NCBI GenBank assembly: GCA_015075445.1
Contig: JABTUJ010000017.1
Coordinates: 62,001-126,000, forward strand
DNA: 64,000 nucleotides
DNA from: Verrucomicrobiales bacterium
Lineage (GTDB): Bacteria; Verrucomicrobiota; Verrucomicrobiia; Limisphaerales; J093
Direction: 5' to 3'
In this document: one piece after another, positions 18,544 to 27,268 of the stretch
How positions within the stretch are numbered: the first letter of the stretch is position 1
Layout of the letters: the number at the start of each line of letters is the position of its first letter
Translations under genes and position numbers: made by a program
The notes under the pieces: generated by a model
Databases searched by the model: none
Told to the model about the DNA's origin: nothing
What the model saw: the letters and a program-made list of their open reading frames with translations, nothing else

Positions 18544-20544
18544 ATGGAGTTCCTCATGCGACAACGACGACGCTTCCAGGCAACCCAGGCGCTTCAGATG
18601 GGGCGGGCGGTCGTGGGGCTCTCCGGGATGATCCTTGTCGGCACCAGTCTGGCCCAACCCGAACAGTGGCTCGAGTATCACACCACGCCCGAGCCGCAAG
18701 GGTACCGGTGGCTGGAACTCAGCACGAACGCCCCGCCGGGCGTCCCGTTGCCCAAGCTGCAGACGACCGCGTACTACGGCCGGTGGACCAACGGCTTGGA
18801 GGACGCCGGAGGACGCTGGTTCTGCCTGGATCGCTCCCGCAGGAGTGGCCCTTGCGACCGGATCTTCTTCGACGCCAATGGGAATGGCCGCCTGGACGAC
18901 GAAACGCCCGTCACGGCGAACCGGCGCGACGAGAACATGGCGTACTTCGAGGCGGTCAAGGTCGTATTCAAAGGGGAAGACGGCCCCATCAGCTACCACC
19001 TCCTGGCGCGGTATTTCCAGTTCGATAAGGAGGATGCCCGGCTGCTGGTCGGTGCCGGGGGCGAGTACGGTGGCAACGTGATTTTGGGCGACAAGAAGCG
19101 GCGCATCCGGCTCGTGGACAACACCGTCAACGGAACCTTCAACGACGTGGGTACCGACCCCGACGCCAGCGACCGCATCACCATCGAGGGTGAGCAGGGA
19201 TTCAGCCGCTACCTGGGGCGTTACGTGGAAGTGGACGGACGGTTGCTGCAGCTCGAGGTCGCCAGGGACGGGGCTTTCCTGAAGGTGAAACCGGCGGAAG
19301 GCGTCACCTTCGGGACCGTGCGCGTGCCGGAAACGATCTCGGAGTTCACGGCCGTGGGCGAGATGGGGCACTTCATCCGGAAACCGGACCAGGGCCAGTT
19401 CAAGCTGCCGGTCGGCAAGTACCGAGCCTATGCGTGGGAGATCGGCCGGAAGGACGACAAAGGTGCCGGCTGGAAGCTCTCGGCCTACAGCGCGGGGCCG
19501 GCGGGCGATTTCACCGTCGAGTCCAGCCAGGCGACCCCGCTGTCGGTGGGTGAACCCGTGTACGCGGCCGTCGAAGTTGTCGAAGCCAAGAGGGATCTTC
19601 AGTTCAGTCTGCGGCTCCTGGGCCAGCTCGGCGAGAGCATCCAGATTCTGCGCGGCACGGAACGACCGCGCGCGCCGCAGTTGCAGGTCGCCGGGGATGG
19701 TTTCCAGGCCACCCGCAACTTCGAGTATGGCTGAGGCGGGGTTTGTTCGCTCTCATGGCGAGAGCCCAAACAGGCGCAGCGTCCCCTGGTCGTCAACCTG
19801 GATGTACTTGGCCCGTTCCAAGTGCTCAAACCGCCGCTGACGCTGAGGCCCAAGGCCACGGCGCCGGTCGGCGCGGGAGGGACCGGACCGGTGGCGTGGT
19901 GGAAGCTGGACGAAGCCAGCGGCGCCACGGTGGCCAACGCGGCGGGTACAAATCTCACCGGACAACTCAAAGGCCAACCGCGTTGGGCAGCGGATCAGGG
20001 TCGCTTCCAGGGCGCCCTCGAGTTCGACGGCGCCAGCACCTGGGTCGAGTGTCCCGATAGCACCGATCTGGGCTTCGGCGATGGCTTCTCCCTCTCCTTA
20101 TGGTTCAAGGCCCCACCGGACGGCAGGGGAGGTAGTACCCTCCTGGCCAAAGGCAGCGCCTGGCAACTCGCCCAGCGGCGGGGAGAGAAGCCTGAGCTCG
20201 AGTTGATCCTGGCCGGCCCGCAACCCACCGGCAAAACCGAAGGCCCAGTCCCGCGAACCATCTGCCCGGCACCGACGGATGGCCAGTGGCATCACCTCGC
20301 GGGCGTGTATGACGGGACCAGGGCCGTCCTGTACCTGGACGGCGTCGCCACCGCCTCAACGCCGCTTTCGGGCCCCGTCGCATGGAACAACGTGCCCGTT
20401 TCCCTGGGCGGCGACGCCACGCACCGCGACCGCCCCTGGAGCGGTTGGCTCGATGACGTGCGCCTCTACGCCCGCGCCATCAGCGCCGCGGAAGTCAAAG
20501 CGCTGCAGTCGGGGAACGCCGAAGTGCGCGTCCAGTCGCCGTAG
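18544..20544 (+). CDS. Probable selenoprotein: secreted protein with in-frame UGA and C-terminal LamG domain
   Basis: Read as one 666-residue protein with selenocysteine at codon 397 (TGA 19732-19734). The N-terminal part has a basic signal sequence (MRQRRRFQATQ, then AVVGLSGMILVGTSLA) and a calcium-loop-like DANGNGRLDDE. It ends before the UGA with SIQILRGTERPRAPQLQV and ATRNFEYG. After the UGA the same frame reads GGVCSLSWREP, VVNLDVLGPF and a LamG domain (VAWWKLDEASG, FSLSLWFKAPPDG, GQWHHLAGVYDG, WLDDVRLYARAISAAEV). The LamG part has no ATG or signal of its own, only a GTG at 19822. A two-step hairpin begins 6 nt after the UGA. selA, selB, selD and selC are all in this window. Alternative: a nonsense mutation that split one gene. 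I have not seen a Cys homologue. Confidence 0.72.
19741..19771 (+). promoter_or_regulatory. Candidate bacterial SECIS stem-loop behind the UGA
   Basis: Outer stem GTTTG (19741-19745) pairs with CAAAC (19767-19771). After a small internal loop, inner stem GCTCTC (19749-19754) pairs with GAGAGC (19760-19765), closing a five-base loop ATGGC. The loop starts 20 nt after the UGA, inside the 16-37 nt range known for bacterial SECIS elements. The G in the loop is at position 3, not in the first two as the published consensus prefers, so the match is good but not perfect. SelB, encoded at 34197-36212, would be the reader. Confidence 0.6.
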
Positions 20545-20652
20545 CGCGGGAGGAGCCAGCGACGGTGCGGGACGTTGCGACCCCCGTCGTTCGGCCTCCC
20601 GGGACGCCCGCAGCATCCAGGTCAGTCTGAGCCACAGTCAGAATCGTCAGCT

Positions 20653-23600
20653 ATGAGAGCGATCCTCCCGTTAGCGCTACGTGGGGTTGTTGCAGTCCTC
20701 ACGGTCAACACCCTCGCCCAACCCGCTGCCGGCAACCCTGATCCGCTCAAGGGCACCGTGGTGGACGCCGCCGGTGCACCCGTCGTCGGCGCGACCGTCG
20801 GACTCTATTCCTCAGCCGCGTTCGGCTTCGCTCCCGAGGGACTGGAACTCGAGGACCGGGTGGTCACGGACGCCGGTGGCGGATTCGAGTTCTCCGGCAG
20901 GCCCCGGTCGGGTTACGTCAGCATGGTCGCCCGGCAGAACGGGCTTGCCCCCGCTTGGTCGAGCGTGACGCGACGATGGCGATCCCAGCCCATCCGATTG
21001 GTCCTGACCCCTCCAGGAACGCTGGCCGGCACGGTGGTGGACGAGCTCGGCAAACCCGTCAACGAGGCCCAGGTCAGCGTCGCTTTCGCCACGATCGAAC
21101 TGGCTTTGGAAGGTGGGGGGCGCGACATGGCCATCCTGGCCGGGTCGGCGGCGCGCGAGTTGTTCACCAGCCACACCGATGCCGAGGGACGGTTCCGGAT
21201 CGAGGGTTTTCCCACCAACGCGACGGCCTTGCTCGACGTGCGCGTCCCGGGCAAGGCGTTGCGGCCGCCCACGGAGCGGTTGGATTCGAACACCTTGCCG
21301 TACGAGGCAGGACAACCGGACATCCGGTTGGTCGTCGAACCCGGGGGAACCGTGGAGGGCCGGATCACCCTCGCGGAAGCAGGGACCGCGCTGCCCATCG
21401 CGCGGCTGAGCTTGCGCTCTGACGCGGAGGGCCTGGCCGGTGTGCTGGGTGTTGCGGAGGGAACGCTCTCGAAGAGCGACGGCACCTTCCGTCTGGCCGA
21501 TGTTCCGGCGGGCAGCTACCGCGTTCAAGCGAGCTTCGGGACGAATCTCCCGCCCGACTGGGTGGCGGCGCCCGCGCGCGTGACCGTGGACTCCGGGCAG
21601 GCGGTTCGGGACCTCGAAATCCCGGCCATCCGCGGGGGCTTGCTCGAGGCTCTGGCCGTGTCCACCGAGGACCGCCAACCGCTCGAGGGTGTGATCATCA
21701 ATGCCTCCCGCGAACGCGAGCAGTCGGCGGCCACGACCGGAACCGACGGGCGCGTGCTGCTGCGCTTGCCGCCCGGCGAGTATCACATTTTTGCCCAGCG
21801 CGCCGGCGTCTCGACGCAGCAAGCCCAGGCGACCGTCGAGGCCGACAAGACCAACCGGGTCGAGCTTGAATTGAGCGGCCCACGCAGGCTCGAGGGGGTT
21901 GTCCGCCGTCCCGATGGCGAGCCTGTCGCGGAGGCGCTGGTGCGTTTGGTGGGGGGGTATATGCCGGACGCGGGGACGACGAAGACCGACGCGCAGGGGA
22001 AGTTCCTGATCGAGTGGAACCCCCAGCGGGCCGGCGGGCTGGAGCGCTCCTACTGCCTGCTCGTCCGCGACCCGGACCGGGGCCTCGCCGTGGCGCAGGA
22101 CGTGGACGAGGAAACCAGCACCCTCGACCTGCGGCTCGAACCCGGCTTGACCATCGTCGGGCGCGTGGAGTGGGAAGGCAAACCCGTCACCAACGCCACC
22201 GCCGCGCTCGTGTTCTGGACGGGCAACATGGGAATGCATCTTCCAGGGTTGACCACCGGGACGAACCTGCCTGGGCAGTTCGAGATCACGGCACTCCCAG
22301 TCGGGCGCCGCTACGGGCTGCAAGTGTCTGCCCCTGGCTACGGCCAGCAGTTCGTCCGTGAGGTGGCTGCGGACGAGGCGAAGCGGGTGGAACTGGACCC
22401 GGTCGAACTCAAGCCGGCGAGGCTCCAGCTCGCCGGCCAGGTCGTGGATGCCGACGACAAACCGGTCGCCGGGGCCCATGTGAACCTCCAGGGCGACGGA
22501 CAACCCAACGCCTCCGTGCGTACCGACCGCGAGGGCCGGTTCACGTTCACCCAGGTCTGCGAGGGACCGGCGCGGTTGTTCGCGAACGCCTCCAACACCT
22601 ACGGCAGCCTGTCGGCTGAAGGCGGCGACACGAATGTGGTGCTGCGTCTGGGCGAGTCGTACTCCAGCGGCGGCGAAGGCACCACGCGCAAGCTCAAGGG
22701 CGTCGTGCACGACCCCGAGGGCAAGCCGGCGCATGGCGCCGAGGTGTCCGTGTTCCCCTTCCACCAGCCATCCCGCCGCAAGACAGACGCCGACGGCGCC
22801 TTCAACCTCACCTTCACCATCGAGCCGTGGCAGTTGCAGTCCGGCGGCGATCCGTGCCTCGTCGTGCGCGACCTGGTCCGCAACCTCGCCGCGACCGAGG
22901 ATCTCCCGGAGGAAGCCACGAACCTGACCGTTCAACTGCAGCCAGCCCTCACCCTCACGGGTCGGGTCGAGAACGCCGAGGGCGTGCCGCTGAGCAGCGC
23001 CCAGGTGGGGATGTGGTTACTCGCCGGCAACACCTACAGCCAGCTCAACGAACAACCCGTGAGCGCCGATGCCAACGGCGCCTTCGCACTCCCAGGCGTT
23101 CCGCCCGGACGCAAGTACATCGTCTTCGCCAGCGCCAAAGATCACGGACGACAACAGCAGTCGATCGAACCCGATGACGAGGAGAGCACGGTCGGACTGG
23201 AGAACTTCGTCCTGAAGTTCGCCGACCAGGACCTTGCCGGCCAGGTCGTGGACGAGAAGGAACGCCCGGTTTCCGGCGCTCACGTTTCGCTCTCCGGCGA
23301 AGGCCAACCCGAAGGTTCGATCACCACCGACAGCAAGGGGCGTTTCCGGTTCAAGGTCTGCGATGGCGCAATCCGGCTCTTCGTCAGCAGCCAGACCGGA
23401 TACGCCAACACCAGCGCGGAGGCCGGCGACACCAATCTCCTGGTCGTCCTGAGCCGCCCCGAGATGGGGCTGCGCCAGGCCTCCCCGCGCGCTGGCCTCC
23501 AAGGCAAACCGTTGCCGGACTTGTCTACTGTCAACGTTGCTGCCGACGCGCTGCCAGCCGGCCGACCGCGCCTGGTCTGCCTGTTCGACGCGGAGCAACG

Positions 23601-23901
23601 GCCCTCGCGCCGCGTCGTGCGGCAACTCGCCGAGCAGCACGCGGCGCTCGCCGGGAAAGGAATCGCCGTCGTCGCGGTCCAGTCCGTCGCCGCCACGGAT
23701 GAAGCCTTCGAGGAGTGGAAGGAGGCGAATGCGGTCCCCTTCCCGCTGGGTCGGCTGACGGAGAAATCGGCGAAGACCCGGTGGGCCTCCACCGCCGCAT
23801 CTCTTCCCTGGCTGATCCTGACCGATGCCGAGGGCCGGGTGACGGCGGAGGGCTTTCCGCTGGAAGAACTGGACGCGAAGCTTGCTGGCTTGGCCAGGTA
23901 G
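20653..23901 (+). CDS. Secreted carboxypeptidase-regulatory-like repeat protein with C-terminal redoxin-like domain
   Basis: 1082 residues from ATG 20653, which starts a signal peptide (MRAILPLALRGVVAVLTVNT, AQPA). The body is a chain of about nine CarboxypepD_reg/CNA-B-like beta-sandwiches, each starting in the style of KGTVVDAAGAPVVGATVGLY and GQVVDADDKPVAGAHVNLQG, with TDAEGRFRIEGFP-type turns. The last 140 residues look like a thioredoxin-fold redoxin domain (GKPLPDL, PRLVCLFDAEQRPSRRVV, KGIAVVAVQSV, PWLILTDAEG), but the usual CxxC is replaced by DAEQRPS, leaving one Cys upstream. It follows the selenoprotein by 108 bp in the same orientation, so they may be cotranscribed. An extracytoplasmic scaffold or adhesion role is inferred. 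Confidence 0.85.
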   Translation: MRAILPLALRGVVAVLTVNTLAQPAAGNPDPLKGTVVDAAGAPVVGATVGLYSSAAFGFAPEGLELEDRVVTDAGGGFEFSGRPRSGYVSMVARQNGLAPAWSSVTRRWRSQPIRLVLTPPGTLAGTVVDELGKPVNEAQVSVAFATIELALEGGGRDMAILAGSAARELFTSHTDAEGRFRIEGFPTNATALLDVRVPGKALRPPTERLDSNTLPYEAGQPDIRLVVEPGGTVEGRITLAEAGTALPIARLSLRSDAEGLAGVLGVAEGTLSKSDGTFRLADVPAGSYRVQASFGTNLPPDWVAAPARVTVDSGQAVRDLEIPAIRGGLLEALAVSTEDRQPLEGVIINASREREQSAATTGTDGRVLLRLPPGEYHIFAQRAGVSTQQAQATVEADKTNRVELELSGPRRLEGVVRRPDGEPVAEALVRLVGGYMPDAGTTKTDAQGKFLIEWNPQRAGGLERSYCLLVRDPDRGLAVAQDVDEETSTLDLRLEPGLTIVGRVEWEGKPVTNATAALVFWTGNMGMHLPGLTTGTNLPGQFEITALPVGRRYGLQVSAPGYGQQFVREVAADEAKRVELDPVELKPARLQLAGQVVDADDKPVAGAHVNLQGDGQPNASVRTDREGRFTFTQVCEGPARLFANASNTYGSLSAEGGDTNVVLRLGESYSSGGEGTTRKLKGVVHDPEGKPAHGAEVSVFPFHQPSRRKTDADGAFNLTFTIEPWQLQSGGDPCLVVRDLVRNLAATEDLPEEATNLTVQLQPALTLTGRVENAEGVPLSSAQVGMWLLAGNTYSQLNEQPVSADANGAFALPGVPPGRKYIVFASAKDHGRQQQSIEPDDEESTVGLENFVLKFADQDLAGQVVDEKERPVSGAHVSLSGEGQPEGSITTDSKGRFRFKVCDGAIRLFVSSQTGYANTSAEAGDTNLLVVLSRPEMGLRQASPRAGLQGKPLPDLSTVNVAADALPAGRPRLVCLFDAEQRPSRRVVRQLAEQHAALAGKGIAVVAVQSVAATDEAFEEWKEANAVPFPLGRLTEKSAKTRWASTAASLPWLILTDAEGRVTAEGFPLEELDAKLAGLAR

Positions 23902-24037
23902 TGGACGGATTCCGCCTGGACCAGTCTTGCCTCTTGCCAAACCCACCTTGCTCCGTCACAACAAGGTCCATCAGCGATGCGCTCGTTCCAGAACATCGGG
24001 TCCCTTCTCCGGAGCGGGAGGGCGGCAGCTTCGAGTT

Positions 24038-24135
24038 GGAGGTGGTCGGCGGCCTGGTTGGCGCCCCTGGTCTTCAAAACCAGTGTGGGGTCTGAAACGG
24101 TCCCGGGTGGGTTCGATTCCCATCCACCTCCGCCA
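24038..24135 (+). tRNA. selC: tRNA-Sec (anticodon TCA)
   Basis: 98-nt tRNA with every hallmark of bacterial tRNA-Sec: an 8-bp acceptor stem (GGAGGTGG with CCACCTCC), discriminator G and encoded CCA; a 5-bp anticodon stem CTGGT/ACCAG closing loop CTTCAAA, anticodon TCA; a long variable arm (GGGGTC/GGTCCC); and a T arm with TTCGATT. It decodes UGA as selenocysteine when the codon is followed by a SelB-bound SECIS. It lies 136 bp after the redoxin-like repeat gene and 5.2 kb from the candidate UGA, apart from the selA-selB-selD operon. Confidence 0.95.
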
Positions 24136-24203
24136 CACGAATCCGCCGCCCATGAACCGATCAGGTTCCGGTCTGCCTCCTTGGCCACTCCGTGAGGTGC
24201 AAC

Positions 24204-24566
24204 ATGCCCCGGACACGCGTGCCCCAGCCCCCCGTGGTTCCGCAACAGCGCGACCCGGAACACCACGCCTTCTGGCCAGGCTTCGTGGTCGTGGTCGTCG
24301 CTGTCCTGTTGCTCTTCGTCGGCGCGCTGAACCTCACGGTGGTGCCGACCGAGGACGATGAGTCCGCGCGGGAAACGCAGCTCGTGAAAGCCTTCGCGCG
24401 CGGCGGCCTCCAGTTCCGGGAGGCCCGCGTCCGTCTCGACCCGGCCACCCTGGCGGACCCGGGCCGCGCCGCGTCCGCCATGGACCAGGCCGCACGCATC
24501 GCCGACTTGCCGCTGCGCGAACGCTACCGGGTGAACCCCAACGCGACGGATCCGTGTCCCACGTGA
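24204..24566 (+). CDS. Small single-span membrane protein upstream of polyferredoxin
   Basis: 120 residues from ATG 24204. One transmembrane helix at about residues 25-48 (FWPGFVVVVVAVLLLFVGAL), then a charged periplasmic part ending with RYRVNPNATDPCPT. No recognised domain. It is collinear with the 4Fe-4S membrane protein 135 bp downstream, separated by a short repeat cluster. Small partners of this type are common beside NapH-like proteins, so an accessory role in the same electron-transfer unit is a reasonable inference. Confidence 0.65.
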   Translation: MPRTRVPQPPVVPQQRDPEHHAFWPGFVVVVVAVLLLFVGALNLTVVPTEDDESARETQLVKAFARGGLQFREARVRLDPATLADPGRAASAMDQAARIADLPLRERYRVNPNATDPCPT

Positions 24567-24601
24567 ATACGCTGATCCGCGGCCACAGGGGTTGGCCGAA
24601 G

Positions 24602-24694
24602 CAAAGTCCGAAGTCCGAAGTCCGAAGTTCGAACGACTTCGGCCTTCTGCCTTCGAACTTCGACCTTCGAACTTCGACCTTCGAACTTCGACCG
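24602..24694. repeat. Tandem short repeats (AAGTCCG and TTCGAACTTCGACC families)
   Basis: Three direct copies of AAGTCCG are followed by a diverged set of CTTCGAACTTCGAC units that partly reverse-complement the first, making a repeat-rich, hairpin-prone spacer between the small membrane gene and the polyferredoxin gene. No promoter can be called within it. Confidence 0.8.
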
Positions 24695-24701
24695 TAACGC
24701 C

Positions 24702-25604
24702 ATGAGTGCGGAATGCGCCGAACGCCCGCCGGCGGCCCTGGGTCGCCAGCTCATGCGCGTCCGCCCGTGGGTGCAGGGGGCCTTGCTCGCGGTTTGGCTG
24801 GCGCCCTTGGGGCGTTGGCTGCATGCCGTGCCGGGCTGTGTGTTCCACTGTTATTCCTGTCCCCTCTCCTCCTTCGCCTGTCCTGTGGGGGTCGCCGCCA
24901 ACTACGCGGCGCTTTTCCCCGTCTTCTTCGAGGTGCCTTACCTCCTGTTGGGCGTGCTGATCCTGGCGGGGATCGCGGTCGGGACACTCGTCTGCGGCTG
25001 GGCGTGTCCCTTCGGCTTCCTGCAGGACCTGGTGGGCAAGCTCACGCGTTGGAAGCTGGGCGTGCCCGGCTGGTTGGGGTATTGCCGGTACGCGGTGCTC
25101 GTGGGTTTGGTGGTTGCGCTGCCGATGATCCTCGGAGCGCGAGGCATCCCTTACGAACAGCAGGCGCTTTCGATCTGTCGCCTCTGTCCGGCCGGCGCGC
25201 TCGAGGCTGGGTTGCCGTACTCGGTGCAGAGCGTGAGTGCGGGCGAGGGTTGGCTGATGAGCGGCTTGAAGACGGGAGTCTTGGTGACGTTCCTCGCCGC
25301 CGCCGTGGTGATTCACCGGCCTTGGTGCCGCATCTTCTGTCCGTTAGGGGGCTGGCTGGCGCTATTCAACCGCTGGAGTCTCTTTCATCTCCGGTTCAAA
25401 GCCAGCGCGTGCGTCACGTGCCACCTCTGTCGCAGCCGCTGCTCCTTCGGAGTGAAGGTGGACCAGCAGGTGAACGTGACGGGGTGCGTCCGGTGCCTCG
25501 CTTGCACCACCTGCGGCGCGATCCAACCGGCCTTCGCGTTGCCCGGGGCACGGCAGGCGCCGGCGGGAGCTGCACCGACGAGTCCCGCGTCGCCGCGCGA
25601 CTAG
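24702..25604 (+). CDS. Polytopic membrane protein with four or more Fe-S motifs (NapH/CcoG-like polyferredoxin)
   Basis: 300-residue inner-membrane electron-transfer protein of the 4Fe-4S/NapH type. Cys motifs in order: CVFHCYSCP near residue 41, CGWACPFGFLQD at about 105, CRLCPAGALEAG at about 165, CRIFCPLGGW at about 210, then CVTCHLCRSRC and CVRCLACTTC, a pair of ferredoxin-like sites. Hydrophobic helices separate the first four. NapH moves electrons from quinol to periplasmic reductases; relatives without a nap cluster have unknown partners. No reductase is adjacent here; the nearest genes are selC and a small membrane protein upstream, and a toxin-antitoxin pair on the other strand downstream. 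Confidence 0.85.
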   Translation: MSAECAERPPAALGRQLMRVRPWVQGALLAVWLAPLGRWLHAVPGCVFHCYSCPLSSFACPVGVAANYAALFPVFFEVPYLLLGVLILAGIAVGTLVCGWACPFGFLQDLVGKLTRWKLGVPGWLGYCRYAVLVGLVVALPMILGARGIPYEQQALSICRLCPAGALEAGLPYSVQSVSAGEGWLMSGLKTGVLVTFLAAAVVIHRPWCRIFCPLGGWLALFNRWSLFHLRFKASACVTCHLCRSRCSFGVKVDQQVNVTGCVRCLACTTCGAIQPAFALPGARQAPAGAAPTSPASPRD

Positions 25605-25732
25605 TCCCGCCGAATAGTAACGTCGCGCTGCGCCGTCACCTTGCCGTAGAGGTCGGTGTCCCCTTCCGACAGCACCAAGGCCGAATGCGGCGCATCCAAC
25701 CGACCGGTGATGAGGTAGTCGTTGCCCAACCG

Positions 25733-26332
25733 CTACTTCCTGGACTTGGCCAGTCGCTCCTCCACCGACAGGCACAGGCGCTCCAACCGCATCCAGGATT
25801 CCGGTGCACCCTTGAGCTCCAGGAGGGGCTCCAGTTCCGTTCTCACCAACTCAAGGTCCAGCTTCCTACGTTGGCGAACCAGAACCGAGTCCACGTCGGC
25901 CCAATCCCGGTCCCGCCCGGCGAACACCTTGTGAACGATGAGGTCCTCGGCCGAGCACGTAATCAAGAGCGCGCCCTCGGTCCATGTCCAAGGAGAGGAA
26001 CGAGCCACGCAACGCTCCTCGAACGGCAGCGCCCCCAAAGCAATGTCGAGATCAACTCCGCTCCGACTCCTCGCGAGCACCACCCGGTTCGCCAGCGCAA
26101 ACTCGCGCCCATCGGGCCGGCGCGGCGCAAACGCCTCCAGTAAGCAGTCCACGTATCGCTCCTCGCCTCCGAAGCCGGTCAGGATCGTGAGATCAACATC
26201 CTGCGTCAGCCGGGGTTGGCCCCAACGTTGAACGGCGACGCCGCCAATGCAGCAGAACCGCCAGCCTTGACGCTCGCAGAAGGCCTGGACTTCAACCGCC
26301 GTCGCCAGGACGCCCGGCAGGTGTGCGATCAT
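25733..26332 (-). CDS. Nucleotidyltransferase toxin-like protein (AbiEii/MNT superfamily)
   Basis: 199 residues from ATG 26332. Nucleotidyltransferase core: FCCIGGVAVQRWGQPRLTQD with VDLTIL supplies the G-G and D-x-D metal-binding pattern, followed by VVLARSRSGVDLDIALG (third acidic residue). The downstream helical half has LITCSAEDLIVHKVFAGRDR and DWADVDSVL, typical for the AbiEii/DUF1814-like group. These enzymes modify tRNA acceptor ends or proteins and are paired with a small neighbour. The start overlaps the stop of the upstream 72-residue gene (ATGA), so the two form one translational unit, a probable toxin-antitoxin module. Confidence 0.8.
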   Translation of the reverse strand: MIAHLPGVLATAVEVQAFCERQGWRFCCIGGVAVQRWGQPRLTQDVDLTILTGFGGEERYVDCLLEAFAPRRPDGREFALANRVVLARSRSGVDLDIALGALPFEERCVARSSPWTWTEGALLITCSAEDLIVHKVFAGRDRDWADVDSVLVRQRRKLDLELVRTELEPLLELKGAPESWMRLERLCLSVEERLAKSRK

Positions 26333-26547
26333 GGCCGTCGCCGGTGGAAGATGGCTTGCTGCTCCACCAGGCCTGACCAGTCGGGGCGTTCCCGCCAAAC
26401 AGCAACGGCGCCCAGGGACTGGATCATTTCACGCGCCCGTTCCTCGGTGAGTTCCGCCAACTCCCGAGCACGCACCGCCTCGACCGCTTCCCAGCGGTTC
26501 CGAAGCGCGGCCAGGCTCCGCTCCTGAATCTGAAGCTCTCCCGACAT
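26329..26547 (-). CDS. Small partner of the nucleotidyltransferase (probable antitoxin)
   Basis: 72-residue, highly charged helical protein (LAALRNRWEAVEAVRARELA, EERAREMIQSLGAV) encoded immediately upstream of, and overlapping by 4 nt, the AbiEii-like gene. The conserved order of small helical protein then nucleotidyltransferase is the main evidence for an antitoxin or accessory role. No DNA-binding motif is evident. Confidence 0.65.
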   Translation of the reverse strand: MSGELQIQERSLAALRNRWEAVEAVRARELAELTEERAREMIQSLGAVAVWRERPDWSGLVEQQAIFHRRRP

Positions 26548-26639
26548 GCGTTCACACTAACAGCCGGCCGCGTGCTGTAAAGCCGACGGCCGCCACACCG
26601 TCAAACCATGGGAGGGGTCAGCCCATGACATGGTGCTGT

Positions 26640-26700
26640 TTGGCGTCACTTCCCACTTCCCATCTTCCTCTGGCCTTTGAATCTCTGCGGCCGCGTCGTT
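26640..26700 (-). mobile_element. Terminal fragment of a RAYT-type transposase repeat
   Basis: Only the last dozen codons (RFKGQRKMGSGK) and the conserved downstream end remain. The same end sequence recurs at about 27720-27780 and 31635-31690, where more of the C-terminal domain survives. Here it abuts the PIN toxin gene. Nothing else is visible in the 268-bp gap between the two toxin-antitoxin modules. Confidence 0.6.
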
Positions 26701-26815
26701 GTACTCTGGCTGGTCCCCTGACCCCTCACACTCGTCCCCAGCCCGCCGAATCCGGCGCGCCCCACCGATGGTCGGGAGAACGCAAATCCGCGCCGTGGTG
26801 AACGCGGCGCCTTGC

Positions 26816-27268
26816 TCAGTTCGTCAGCAGGCCTTCGAGTCGGGCCAGTTTGCGCGTCTTCGCGTCGAAGCTCCAAAAAGCGTCGCATCGCAAGACGAGC
26901 GCGGAGGAGACGTGCAACAAGTCGTAAGCACGGAAGCCGTGTTTGGCGGTGTGCCGCCGCGCGAGAGTTTCAAACATGCGGCCGAGGTCGGGCAGCGAGA
27001 TTTCGGTCATGCGCAAGAAGGTGGCGCAGTTCAAATCCTCGCTGAAGGCAACCTGCGCGCACGCCGCATGCTCGGAGGTCACCCGCGGTCCGCCCCGCGT
27101 ACGGCTGATGAACACCGACTGTTCGATGGCACAGATGGTTTCGAGCCGCAGCAGCCACGTCACCGGCAACGGAGCCGAGGCCTGGGGCACCGATAAATCA
27201 GCCGCCGCGGAATGCGGCCGCTGGATGTACAAGCTGACCAGGAAATTGGTGTCGGCGTAAGGGACCAT
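26816..27268 (-). CDS. PIN-domain toxin (VapC-like)
   Basis: 150-residue PIN ribonuclease. Acidic residues of the active site appear in MVPYADTNFLVSLY (first Asp), TWLLRLETICAIEQ (Glu), FRAYDLLHVSSALVL (Asp) and FWSFDAKTRKLARLEGL (Asp). VapC toxins cleave initiator tRNA or rRNA. The ATG at 27268 touches the stop codon of the upstream antitoxin (TAA then ATG), so expression is coupled. Length and motif order are normal; it looks intact. Confidence 0.9.
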   Translation of the reverse strand: MVPYADTNFLVSLYIQRPHSAAADLSVPQASAPLPVTWLLRLETICAIEQSVFISRTRGGPRVTSEHAACAQVAFSEDLNCATFLRMTEISLPDLGRMFETLARRHTAKHGFRAYDLLHVSSALVLRCDAFWSFDAKTRKLARLEGLLTN

